This document shows positions 1-9,175 of a DNA stretch of 64,000 nt, piece after piece. This stretch comes from Phaeobacter cretensis (GTDB lineage Bacteria > Pseudomonadota > Alphaproteobacteria > Rhodobacterales > Rhodobacteraceae). Under the pieces are notes generated by a model. The model saw nothing but the letters and a program-made list of their open reading frames with translations, searched no databases and was not told where the DNA came from. The stretch's first letter is position 1; every line of letters starts with the position of its first letter. A program made the translations under genes and the position numbers. Location: the NCBI RefSeq assembly GCF_047372505.1, contig NZ_JBKBEU010000001.1, positions 1,922,001-1,986,000 of the forward strand. Reading direction: 5' to 3'.

Positions 1-3000
1 GGTGGTTATCCGTTCGATGTTGCCATAAGTTGGATCCTCCTGCTGAAGCAGGTGTCCGACTTCATCCTTGTCACCGTCCTTGTCGCCGTCATAGTCGATG
101 ATCCCGTAGTTCACATCAAACGTCCGGTTGCGTACATTCAGCGACTTGTGACCGTTCTTTGCGAAGATGTCAGACAGATAAGCCTTGGTCTCGTTCCAGC
201 CATCCAGAAGACTTTTTTCAGTATCAGTCGCCGCCTCTTCACCCTGTTTGCGGGCTTTTGCTTCTTTAAAGCCACGGGTCTCGACACCAACCCAAGCTGC
301 AAAGAACTGGTGCACTTTGTCAGCAGTGTTTTCGAAGTAGTCACCGTATTCCTCGATCTGGAGCGCACCCTGAACGATACCCTGGATAAGGAAGGCCGCA
401 GCACCGATGGCAAGGCCAATCGGGCCGGCTGCCGAAGCCACAGTTGCAAGGAGCGAGCCAGCAGCAGCAGCAGCAGCAACCGTCGTGCCCGCAACAGAGG
501 CGGAAACGGCCGCCGCAATCGACACACCTGTAAGTGCGACACTGGCAGCTAGTGAAACCGACGTAATCACCGTGCTGGAGACGAGGGACTTATATTCAAA
601 ACTGTCAGTTTTGCCGTTGTTGTCCCAGAAATCTTGCCACTCCAGACCCAAAGCGGTCAGGCTGATCGGTGCCAGCACCAGGTCTAATGCGCCGGCCTTG
701 ACCGCCTTGCCAACAGTGCCGAGAGTAGCCCCTGCCAGTTTGAAGCCTGCGCTGATCCCTTTACTGACAACGGTAGGCAGGGCGACACCGCCCGCCAGTT
801 CGGTGACAGTCAATGCCTTTTGCGTTGTGGTCAGTTTCCCCCAGTCAGTGATTACCGACCGTACAGCATTGATGGTGCTCAGCGTGTTGAATGTGACGTT
901 GGCACCGCCTATCGCCTTTTGTACGCGGGACGGGCGGTAGCTGCTGCGCAGCGATTCACCCAGCTTCTTGACTGACGGGTCACTATCCTGACGCAGTTTG
1001 GTTTCGATATCACGATAAAGTTCTGGATCGACTTTGGTCAGCGCCGAAACCAGCTCCAGCCGATTAGAATAGGTGCCGCTGTTGACCAGTTTTTTGACGG
1101 CTCCGACATCGAGCGGATCGGCAAAGGGGCCGGAGCGGATTACCCCTTTGTCGCCGAGATAGGCCATCGCATCTGCGCGTGTCCATTCGGCCATATCGAC
1201 AATTGCGGTAGCATCGTCGAGCCCGCGCACGCTGCGGCGCAATTGCTCTGTGGCGGCGATTTCAACAAGCTGGATATCGCTGGCGCCACGATGTTTCTTA
1301 CGCAGGCGCCGGAAATCCTGATCATCATAGTTGTTCAGCTGTTTTGAAAGTTCGGCCAACCGCAATAGCGCCGCAGAGTCCTCAACCGTAACACCGAATT
1401 TGTCCTGCAAAGCTTGAGATTTACGCAAATTTTGGCTTTGCGAGACGGTTGTGTCTAGCGCTTGCTTAAAGTCGGCAGTTGGCTGGTAGCCCCCAGTAAT
1501 CTTGGCATTAATCGTATCCACCAAGGATTGCGCCAAATTGGTCGATCCGACAACGCTGTTTTCCAGCGAGACATCGGTAAATACCTTGGTCAGGTCGTTA
1601 CTCTCGGCGACCAATCGTTTCTTCACCAAAATCGCGACTTTTTGCTTATCGGCGTCTGATAGGCTACCGGAGAAAACCCCCTCAAGCCCCTGCGCATCAA
1701 AGCGCAGGTCGGACAGCATAATTTTGCCGCTGGTCATATCGTCAAAAACACCGGCGGACACTCTCATACCGCGGGCGGATGTTTCCGCGTCAAACAATGC
1801 AAGCCCAGAAACGCTGTTCCCATTCAAGTTGACGTCACCAAGACTCTGCAGGCGCTGGCGTTCAGTAACGAAGCCTTCGCCTTCCATAAGGCTATCAAGA
1901 GCCGTGAAGGCCTCTTTTCCCGACACCTTTGACGGATCGAACTGATAGGCGTCAAAAACAAAATTGCCTGCACCATTTTTCTTGGTGTCATAGTAGGAAG
2001 CCAGCGATCCTTCCCAGGCTCCGGTCTGACTTTTTTGCTTCAGGTGTCCTTCGATAATACCTTTTAGTGCCGCAGGGCTGTTGGCGCCTGCCTGAGAAGA
2101 CAAGGTAACTTCAGCGACGTTTGTTTCATAGAAATGATAGCTGACAGTTCCATTGGTAACCTTCTTGGCCACTGCAAAGGCATGGTTGCCAGTGTTCAGC
2201 TCATAGAAAGCATTTCCGGAAGCAGCCTGCATCCGCGACATAACCTGATCCAGTGTCAGTGAGCCTTGGCTGTTCAGCACGGAATTGGCGGCATCACCCG
2301 AGTTGCCATATTGGCTCAGGCGGCGGACCACTCGTTGGAAACCAATGCTCTCGACGTCTTCCCGGACCGAGGACGCAGAGTTGTCCAGGATTTCTGAATG
2401 GGTGAAGACACCATCGAGGAACTTCTGTTTTGCGCTGTCAGACTGTGACAGACTATAAAGATAACCCAGTGACAGACCAACGCATTGGCCATGCGGCTGA
2501 CCATCTTGTCCCCCACCCAGGAACAGCGATTGCGGGGCATGGCGCACCGACGTTGTGAATTGACCGCCAGAGGTCTTAGCATCGACATTGCGGCTAAAGC
2601 CGGCGGACGTTTCACCGGATAGTGCACTCCAGTTCAACAGCTTTTCTACATCGCTGCCATTGTCGCCAAAGAGCGATACGTCGAGATCGGACGTTCCTGC
2701 AAATCTGCGTGTTTTGTCAGCCTTGGTCTTCGGAGCTTTGTAATAGGTCAGGTCCTTGCCCAGCTCAAAGGTCTGCCCTGCGGCATAGCCAGCACCTTGG
2801 CCGCCCTTAATCAGAAAGCCCGCAGACGATGTCGCCTTGTCAACCAGCTCAGCCTTGACCGACACGTCAAATGTCAGGCGGTTGGCGTTTTTGGTGTCAA
2901 GCGGGTCACTCAGGATCTTAGTGACTTCTTTCTGGAAACCGGTGTTGTCAAATCCCTTCCCAGCGCCGTCCGAACCACGAATGATGTGTTTCTGGTACAG

Positions 3001-5259
3001 TTCTGCAGCAACATCATCACGAATTTTAAATTCGACGACAAATGACTTGCTCTTATCATTTGCAAAAGCTTCGCCCGCCGCCGCCGACAATTGCCGCGCC
3101 TGCTGCTGCCATTCAAAAACCTTTTCTTTGCCAAACAGTTTGACGAGAGGATCATCAACAGCGAACCCCTCTTTGATCTGGTCGCCAATGGTCTTCTTGT
3201 GCAAAGAAAATGGGATAGTGATCTTGCCTTTTTCCGCAATCTTGTCTCTTGCGGCTCGCACCGTAGCGGAATCTGTCGATTTGGCCGCGCTGCCAGACAG
3301 GTTATCGGGGCGCGCATCATCTGCGCGAAGGCCTGCACCGCCCGAAATTGGGGTAAGACCAAATTTGATACCCTGGGCAGTCCAGGCTTTGCGCTTGGCC
3401 ACCGCAGCGGGGTCATTCAACAACAGTTTGTCGATGTCGACTGTTGTAATTCTTTTGCGCCCCGGACTGGTCACTTTGATGGAGCCAGACGAGGTGCCGT
3501 CTGCTGCTGCTGCACCGCCAGCGCTGTCTGCTGCACCTCCAGATATGCTGGCCGTGGCTTCCGCTTTTGTGTTGATTTGGCGGGTAAATTTCTGAAAATC
3601 GGTGGCGTCCATCGTTCCGCGATACAGACGCTCGAGCATCACTTGGACAGTTGCCAGCTCCAATTTAGTCGAGGACCAGGTTGAGATCCGCTCACGATTA
3701 TAGAGTTTTAAATCGCCCGCTGGGCTGGCATATGCAACACTTTCCGCAACCGCGTAGTCCCCTTTGATTGAAGCCGATTTTCCGCTGGCAATTGCAAGGT
3801 CTACGGAGTAAGCGCCGTCCTTGTATGAAATCGTGAACGCAGTTGTGGTTTCGCCCCCGATCGAAGCACCCGCTTTGGCTCCGAACCCCACGCTATATTT
3901 ACCGCCAACCGCGTGGGAGCTATCAGACTGGAAGCTGAAAGTTGTGGTACCGACACCGTCTTTCATCGTCGTTGGAATAGACTTCAGGATGTCAATTTTT
4001 TGTTCCTCAGTCAGCGCCGGGAGAGACGGGTCACGGTAGGGTGCGACAACTTCCCCAAAGAAATGGTCAAAAGGCTGCGTCCGTTTGCTGCTGCTGTTGA
4101 ATTGATCCATACGGCTCGACAGGCCCGATATGTCCTTGATCTCGAAATCCGTGTCGTCAAACAGAGAGGCATCTCGCGACGCACCAAGTGCGTCGCCAAA
4201 CCGGGTACCCGCGAACTGGTTGACCAATGCACCGTCGCGGTTGGCAGAACGCACCCAATCCTTCGCTTTTTCGGTTTGCTTTTTCAGCAACGAGATCTCT
4301 GTACCGCCCTGGGTCTTCAGCTTTCTGGCAGCCCTTTTTGCATCCGCCGCGGTTCCTGAACGCGCGTCCGGATCAGCCGCCTGACCGGTTGTCCCACTTT
4401 GTGAAAAGGGAACCGCCGATTTTCCGAAAGCAGTCTTTGAAGATTCGGGCTTGCGCAATCGAACGAGGTTTAAAAAGTCAAAACCATCCGGCTTAATCGC
4501 GTTTGCCTCGCCCTGGTTCGGGGCCAGCAGTTCACTCCCATCATCGCTGACCACGCCTGTCCGCGCGCGCAGATACTCGATATCCGTAACCGCATCGGTT
4601 CGGATCTTGTTCCATCCCTCAGCAAGACTCAGCGAGCTATTGACCGGCTTTGGCTTAGTTCGACGGCGCGCGCCACCATGGTCTTCATCGCCCGCAAACT
4701 CTATCTCGAAACCATCTTCGCCGATTTCGATCACGCCGGAATCATCATCCTGTGCTTCGGCGACGGCGTCGATCTCGTAGTAGTCCGCAATATGCGGGTA
4801 AAGGGCCGCCGCGAATTTAGCCCCTTCGTCACCAGTACTATCGTCTCCGCCGAGCAGCGCATCGAAATGATGCGCCATTTCCTCTGCCAGAACGTATTTT
4901 AGAAATGCGCGTCCCTGTACTGCGGTCTCTTCACTGACGACAATTGTGCCACCATCGTTTGCAGAATAAGCGGCCAGCGCCCCGCCCAAAGCCAGCTTCG
5001 GCGCGATGATCAAACCGTCCGGCAAGAGATCTTCAGAGATACTGCTGAAGCGATTGAACAGCGCGTCTTCCAACGCCTTGTTGTTTGCTGTCTTGCTAAA
5101 GCTGTTGCGAATGACTGTTCGCAGTCCCGCTTCATTATCAGATGCCGCAATATTGAGGTCGGCGATCACCTCCACCATGACATCAGAGATGGTTTCATAC
5201 CCAAACGAGAGGGCTGTACCCGCAGTGTCTTCGGAGTAGAGAAATTCAGTCGTAGTCAT
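1..5259 (-). CDS. Giant modular toxin-like protein (3' end beyond window)
   Basis: The frame is open from ATG at 5259 to the left edge (1753 codons, no stop). There is no signal peptide. Residues 124-146 carry LAEEMAHHFD followed by GDEG, a metalloprotease-like motif also seen at the start of other giant bacterial secreted proteins. Residues about 330-900 are serine/glycine-rich and unrecognised. Around 914-1047 a GQCVGLS motif (Cys926) is followed 100 residues later by GNHAFAV (His1026) and FYETN (1043-1047), the pattern of C58/YopT-like cysteine proteases in large toxins. Residues about 1554-1633 are almost uninterrupted Ala/Gly/Val/Ile, followed by charged DKVHQFF and ETRG motifs at 1647-1663, resembling the pore-forming region of TcdA/TcdB and lymphostatin. 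An acidic DYDGDKDGDKDE tract lies near 1720. The open frame and length are seen; the toxin role is inferred. The last domains and the secretion signal are outside the window. Confidence 0.8.
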   Translation of the reverse strand, partial: MTTTEFLYSEDTAGTALSFGYETISDVMVEVIADLNIAASDNEAGLRTVIRNSFSKTANNKALEDALFNRFSSISEDLLPDGLIIAPKLALGGALAAYSANDGGTIVVSEETAVQGRAFLKYVLAEEMAHHFDALLGGDDSTGDEGAKFAAALYPHIADYYEIDAVAEAQDDDSGVIEIGEDGFEIEFAGDEDHGGARRRTKPKPVNSSLSLAEGWNKIRTDAVTDIEYLRARTGVVSDDGSELLAPNQGEANAIKPDGFDFLNLVRLRKPESSKTAFGKSAVPFSQSGTTGQAADPDARSGTAADAKRAARKLKTQGGTEISLLKKQTEKAKDWVRSANRDGALVNQFAGTRFGDALGASRDASLFDDTDFEIKDISGLSSRMDQFNSSSKRTQPFDHFFGEVVAPYRDPSLPALTEEQKIDILKSIPTTMKDGVGTTTFSFQSDSSHAVGGKYSVGFGAKAGASIGGETTTAFTISYKDGAYSVDLAIASGKSASIKGDYAVAESVAYASPAGDLKLYNRERISTWSSTKLELATVQVMLERLYRGTMDATDFQKFTRQINTKAEATASISGGAADSAGGAAAADGTSSGSIKVTSPGRKRITTVDIDKLLLNDPAAVAKRKAWTAQGIKFGLTPISGGAGLRADDARPDNLSGSAAKSTDSATVRAARDKIAEKGKITIPFSLHKKTIGDQIKEGFAVDDPLVKLFGKEKVFEWQQQARQLSAAAGEAFANDKSKSFVVEFKIRDDVAAELYQKHIIRGSDGAGKGFDNTGFQKEVTKILSDPLDTKNANRLTFDVSVKAELVDKATSSAGFLIKGGQGAGYAAGQTFELGKDLTYYKAPKTKADKTRRFAGTSDLDVSLFGDNGSDVEKLLNWSALSGETSAGFSRNVDAKTSGGQFTTSVRHAPQSLFLGGGQDGQPHGQCVGLSLGYLYSLSQSDSAKQKFLDGVFTHSEILDNSASSVREDVESIGFQRVVRRLSQYGNSGDAANSVLNSQGSLTLDQVMSRMQAASGNAFYELNTGNHAFAVAKKVTNGTVSYHFYETNVAEVTLSSQAGANSPAALKGIIEGHLKQKSQTGAWEGSLASYYDTKKNGAGNFVFDAYQFDPSKVSGKEAFTALDSLMEGEGFVTERQRLQSLGDVNLNGNSVSGLALFDAETSARGMRVSAGVFDDMTSGKIMLSDLRFDAQGLEGVFSGSLSDADKQKVAILVKKRLVAESNDLTKVFTDVSLENSVVGSTNLAQSLVDTINAKITGGYQPTADFKQALDTTVSQSQNLRKSQALQDKFGVTVEDSAALLRLAELSKQLNNYDDQDFRRLRKKHRGASDIQLVEIAATEQLRRSVRGLDDATAIVDMAEWTRADAMAYLGDKGVIRSGPFADPLDVGAVKKLVNSGTYSNRLELVSALTKVDPELYRDIETKLRQDSDPSVKKLGESLRSSYRPSRVQKAIGGANVTFNTLSTINAVRSVITDWGKLTTTQKALTVTELAGGVALPTVVSKGISAGFKLAGATLGTVGKAVKAGALDLVLAPISLTALGLEWQDFWDNNGKTDSFEYKSLVSSTVITSVSLAASVALTGVSIAAAVSASVAGTTVAAAAAAGSLLATVASAAGPIGLAIGAAAFLIQGIVQGALQIEEYGDYFENTADKVHQFFAAWVGVETRGFKEAKARKQGEEAATDTEKSLLDGWNETKAYLSDIFAKNGHKSLNVRNRTFDVNYGIIDYDGDKDGDKDEVGHLLQQEDPTYGNIERITT

Positions 5260-5659
5260 GTCTGGAAGTTCACTTTCAACTTATACTTGTCACGAGATGC
5301 GCAGAATGCGCGCTGATTGTCGGACAAGTAGAAAGGCTTCCTTCTTCTTTCAAATTTCCATTCTAAATACCTCATTTTACATTTGAATAAGGTAATAGAC
5401 GCTGACCTATGGCAATTGATTCCCTAAAGGGGGAAATTTCCTCTATTAGGGAAAATGTCCAACTAGCAACTCAATGCTCTGAAACGGAAATTTTTCGGAG
5501 TACCTGCATCACACTATAGGGAGTGCCATTTTATTTCTTTCGTGGCGGGTTAGATATTCTCGTCACCGCCGCAAACACCCCCTCAGTTGACGTTAAGTAA
5601 GCTTCGTGCACTAGCTTGGCAGATCTTTGTCCAGATACCGTTTTCAGATCCATCTGGTG
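5260..5659. other. AT-rich upstream region of the toxin-like gene
   Basis: This 400-bp stretch between the toxin-like start codon and the IS remnant has no convincing coding frame. It is visibly richer in A+T (especially 5340-5520) than the flanking genes and should hold the leftward promoter. Only a weak purine stretch precedes the ATG at 5259. The only clear structure is the pair of inverted repeats listed separately. Confidence 0.5.
5420..5454. promoter_or_regulatory. Paired TTCCC/GGGAA inverted repeats, candidate operator
   Basis: TTCCC-6 nt-GGGAA (5420-5435) is followed directly by TTTCC-7 nt-GGGAAA (5437-5454). An outer CCCTAA (5422-5427)/TTAGGG (5446-5451) pair encloses the palindrome GGAAATTTCC (5432-5441). 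The cluster lies about 160 bp upstream of the toxin-like start codon, a distance suited to a regulator binding site. Which protein binds is unknown. Confidence 0.4.
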
Positions 5660-6511
5660 GGCGTTGTTGCAGAACTTTGTCTTGGGCGGGCCTCCTATGG
5701 AGGTCTGATCGGTTATGTCGCAAACTTTCGGCAGATAGGCCGATCGGTCGGCCTTTGATATCTGGCCACCTTTGGTTACGCAGGTGGGGATCAGGGCGTG
5801 ACGGTTGATTTCAAAGGCAGCCACTATCCCCGATCGGTTATCTTGTACGCTGTGTTCTTCTACGTCCGCTACTCCGTCTCCGACCGCGACCTGGAAGAGA
5901 TTGTGCAGGAGCGTGGTGTGAACGTTGACCAAGCAATCCTGAACCGCTGGGTCGTGAACGCACAGGCCAGGAAGCGGTCAACGGCTATTTCCTGGCGCAT
6001 GGATGAGACTTATCTCAAGGTTAAAGGAAAGTGGACATACCTCTGTCGCGCGTTCGACCGCGATGGGCAAACCCTTGATTTCGAGTTATCTGAGCGCCGC
6101 GACGCGGCTGCTGCCCGGTGGTTCTTCAAACGCGCAATCGCCGCGAATAGCGTGCCGAACCGGGTCGTCATTAACAAAAGCGGTGCCAGTCCTGCTCGCT
6201 TGCAGGCTGTGAACGCGGTTCTGAAATTCATCGGCGCGGGGAGCATCATCAAGATCATGCAGGGCAAGTATCTCAACAATATTCTTGAGCAGGATCACCG
6301 ATTCATCAAGCGGATCACAAGGCCTATGCTTGGCTTCAAAGCGTTCCATTCCGCCGCTGCGACTATTTCCGGGATCGAGACAGCACACATGATCCGAAAG
6401 GGTCAGTTCGGGACGAATTGTCTTTCCGCCTTCCAGCAGTTTGCAGCACTAACCACATAATCACATCCTGAAGCGAGCGCCTTCAAGATAGTCAGAAGCT
6501 GCGACACAACC
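5660..6511 (+). mobile_element. IS6-family insertion sequence remnant (about 0.85 kb)
   Basis: The ends GGCGTTGTTGCAG (5660-5672) and, inverted, GGTTGTGTCGCAG (6499-6511) match at 9 of 13 positions and bracket an IS6-type transposase frame. The 852-bp length fits the family. The 8-bp flanks (5652-5659 and 6512-6519) are not identical, so no target duplication is visible. The mismatched ends and the damaged transposase indicate an old copy that is probably immobile. Confidence 0.7.
5798..6460 (+). pseudogene. IS6-family DDE transposase, probably inactive
   Basis: The frame opens with GTG and reads like an IS6/IS26-type transposase: N-terminal YAVFFYVRYSVSDRDLEE, first catalytic Asp in WRMDETY, Glu in NNILEQDHRF, and the C-terminal GFKAFHSA and HMIRKGQ blocks. 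Two defects stand out. The family's second catalytic Asp, normally in VVIDKSGAN, is Asn here (VVINKSGAS; codon AAC near 6172). The segment between NRWVV and QARKR is about ten residues shorter than usual. At 220 residues it is slightly short for the family (about 230-240). The frame has no stop or frameshift, so it decayed by substitution and in-frame deletion. Transposition activity is unlikely. Confidence 0.75.
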
Positions 6512-6619
6512 GCTAGCGGGGCATCTAAATCGCTCTGCGCCGCTTTGTGAACCAGGCTAGGTTACCCGTTTCGATAGTCAACGATTACCAAAAGTACCGG
6601 TTCCGTATTTCTGCTAGAG

Positions 6620-6646
6620 TATTTGGGCGACAAAGCCGCCCAAATA
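6620..6646 (-). terminator. Terminator-like hairpin downstream of gyrB
   Basis: A perfect 10-bp stem, TATTTGGGCG/CGCCCAAATA with a 7-nt loop, starts 27 bp after the gyrB stop codon. There is no long U-run after the stem, although its own end is A/T-rich. The rest of 6512-6672 shows no gene. Confidence 0.6.
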
Positions 6647-6672
6647 TAGTCTCTGTCCGTACCTACAGACTA

Positions 6673-9090
6673 TTAGAAATCCAGGTTTTCCACACTCAGC
6701 GCGTTTTTCTGAATGAACTCGCGACGCGGTTCAACGACATCACCCATCAGCTTGGTGAATAGATCATCTGCCTCCACCATATCCTCAACGCGAACCTGCA
6801 AGAAAGTACGTGCGTCAGGGTCAAGCGTAGTCTCCCACAATTGATCTGGGTTCATTTCTCCCAAGCCCTTGTAACGTTGCAGCGCCAGACCCTTTTCACC
6901 CTCATCCAGAATCGCTTTCAGCAGGCCAAGTGGGCCGTGGATGTTCTGACTGCGATCGCGACGCACCAGCGTTCCCGGCGAGCCGTAGATTTCCTGCAAA
7001 CTATTGGTAAAGCTGCCCGTTTTGCGAGCCTCACCGGACCGCAGCATTGGCCCATCCAGAGTGCGCAGCTCTTCAACGCCACGTAGAATACGCGACAGAC
7101 GAATACCGTGATCCTGGGTGATACGCCCACGCCAGCCCCGTTCATATTCCAAGGCAATCAGGTCAAGACGTTGCGCAACCTTATCGGCCACACCCTGAAG
7201 ATCGGCATCAACGGCACCCGGTACAAAGGCACCGGCAACGGCCGCCTGTTCCAGAATATGCCGCGGGTAATGGGTTGGGAATGCATCCAGAACGCGCTTC
7301 AGTTGACGTGCCTCATCTACCACACGGGCCAAATCCTGCGCGACCAGTTCTTCACCACTTCCCAGCTTCAGAACCGCGCCATCGACGCCTTGATTGATCA
7401 GGTATTCATCCAACGCCGCCTGGTCTTTCAGATAGACCTCTGACTTGCCGCGCGACACCTTATAGAGCGGAGGTTGCGCAATATAAAGATAACCGCCTTC
7501 GATCAGTTCAGGCATCTGCCGATAGAAGAACGTGAGCAGAAGAGTACGGATGTGGGCACCGTCCACGTCAGCGTCCGTCATGATGACGATCTTATGGTAA
7601 CGCAGTTTGTCGATATTGAACTCATCGCGACCAATGCCTGTACCAAGGGCCATGACGAGGTTACCAATTTCCTGGCTGCCAAGCATCCGATCAAACCGCG
7701 CCCGTTCAACGTTCAGGATCTTGCCCCGCAACGGTAAGATCGCCTGTGTCATCCGGTCCCGGCCGGTCTGAGCAGAACCGCCAGCGGAATCACCCTCGAC
7801 CAGGAAGACTTCGGACTTGGCGGGATCTTTTTCGGAGCAGTCTTTCAACTTACCGGCCAGATAATTCACGTCCATCGCGGTCTTGCGACGCGTCAGTTCA
7901 CGCGCTTTGCGCGCGGCCTCTCGCGCCAGTGCAGCTTCGATGATTTTACCAACGATCTGCTTGGCTTGACCTGGGTTTTCTTCAAACCACTCGGACAATT
8001 TTTCGTTGACCAAGCTTTCAACCACGGGACGCACTTCGGATGAAACAAGTTTATCCTTGGTCTGGCTAGAGAACTTCGGATCCGGCACTTTCACCGACAG
8101 AACACAGGTCAAACCTTCGCGGGCGTCATCCCCAGTAAAAGAGACCTTCTCCCGTTTGGCGATACCAGAGGATTGTGCGTAGCTGTTGATGGTCCGGGTC
8201 AACGCGCCACGGAAACCCGCCACATGGGTGCCGCCATCACGCTGAGGAATGTTGTTGGTAAAGGGCAAAACCGTTTCATGATAGCTGTCATTCCACCACA
8301 TTGCGACCTCAACCCCGATGTCGTCCTTGTCGCCGGTGATATAAATTGGAGCTTCCATGACAGGCGATTTCGATCGATCAAGGTATTTCACAAACTCTTT
8401 GACGCCGCCCTCATAGTACAGCTCCACTTCCAGCCGCTCGGCAGGGCGTTCGTCGATCAGGACGATCCGTACGCCAGAGTTCAGGAAAGCCAACTCGCGC
8501 AGGCGTTTCTCCAGCGTCTCAAACACGTAGTCGAGATTTGAGAATGTATCGGTAGACCCTAAGAAACGCACCTCTGTCCCGGTTTGGTCGCCGCATTCGC
8601 CAACAACTTTCAGATGTTCAGCTGTATCGCCCCGCTCGAAGCGGGCTACATGCTCCTTGCCGTCACGCCAGATGCGCAACTCAAGCCAATCTGACAGCGC
8701 GTTCACAACCGAAACGCCAACACCGTGCAAGCCGCCGGAGACCTTGTAGGAGTTGCTATCGAATTTACCGCCAGCGTGTAGCTGGGTCATGATGACCTCA
8801 GCTGCGGAAACGCCTTCTTCCTCGTGGATACCCACCGGAATTCCGCGCCCGTTGTCGTTCACCGAAACACTGGAATCTGCGTGAATTTTCACAATCACAC
8901 GATCGGCGTGGCCGGCCAAAGCTTCGTCAATGCCGTTGTCGACAACCTCATACACCATATGGTGCAACCCCGACCCATCGTCGGTATCCCCAATATACAT
9001 GCCGGGGCGCTTTCGAACCGCCTCCAACCCTTTGAGAACCTTGATGGAATCCGCGCCATACTCTGCGGGGGCCTGCTCGTTTCCGGACAT
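6673..9090 (-). CDS. gyrB: DNA gyrase subunit B
   Basis: ATPase subunit of the type II topoisomerase that introduces negative supercoils with GyrA. The 805-residue length is normal for alphaproteobacterial GyrB. The GHKL ATPase domain shows EVVDN (48-52), DNGRG (79-83) and GGLHGVG (119-125). The transducer domain has the QTK loop (343-345). The TOPRIM domain has EGDSAGG (432-438) and DADVDG (506-511), and the C-terminal GyrB domain ends in a normal QRYKGLGEM motif. It lies on the same strand as recF, dnaN and dnaA but is cut off from recF by three accessory genes. No anomaly was seen. Confidence 0.98.
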   Translation of the reverse strand: MSGNEQAPAEYGADSIKVLKGLEAVRKRPGMYIGDTDDGSGLHHMVYEVVDNGIDEALAGHADRVIVKIHADSSVSVNDNGRGIPVGIHEEEGVSAAEVIMTQLHAGGKFDSNSYKVSGGLHGVGVSVVNALSDWLELRIWRDGKEHVARFERGDTAEHLKVVGECGDQTGTEVRFLGSTDTFSNLDYVFETLEKRLRELAFLNSGVRIVLIDERPAERLEVELYYEGGVKEFVKYLDRSKSPVMEAPIYITGDKDDIGVEVAMWWNDSYHETVLPFTNNIPQRDGGTHVAGFRGALTRTINSYAQSSGIAKREKVSFTGDDAREGLTCVLSVKVPDPKFSSQTKDKLVSSEVRPVVESLVNEKLSEWFEENPGQAKQIVGKIIEAALAREAARKARELTRRKTAMDVNYLAGKLKDCSEKDPAKSEVFLVEGDSAGGSAQTGRDRMTQAILPLRGKILNVERARFDRMLGSQEIGNLVMALGTGIGRDEFNIDKLRYHKIVIMTDADVDGAHIRTLLLTFFYRQMPELIEGGYLYIAQPPLYKVSRGKSEVYLKDQAALDEYLINQGVDGAVLKLGSGEELVAQDLARVVDEARQLKRVLDAFPTHYPRHILEQAAVAGAFVPGAVDADLQGVADKVAQRLDLIALEYERGWRGRITQDHGIRLSRILRGVEELRTLDGPMLRSGEARKTGSFTNSLQEIYGSPGTLVRRDRSQNIHGPLGLLKAILDEGEKGLALQRYKGLGEMNPDQLWETTLDPDARTFLQVRVEDMVEADDLFTKLMGDVVEPRREFIQKNALSVENLDF

Positions 9091-9175
9091 TCACATATTC
9101 CTGTCTTTGCTTCAGGATTTTATACGCAGTATAGCCGGGAATGTCACGCGCAAGCCCCTTTTTTTCTTAGTGTAA

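Noticed and set aside
52..5239. Many rightward and leftward frames of 60-250 codons inside the first 5.2 kb
   Set aside because: They are other-frame shadows of one long minus-strand frame that is open for 1753 codons.
5652..6519. Target-site duplication for the IS6 element
   Set aside because: The flanking 8-mers atctggtg and gctagcgg do not match.
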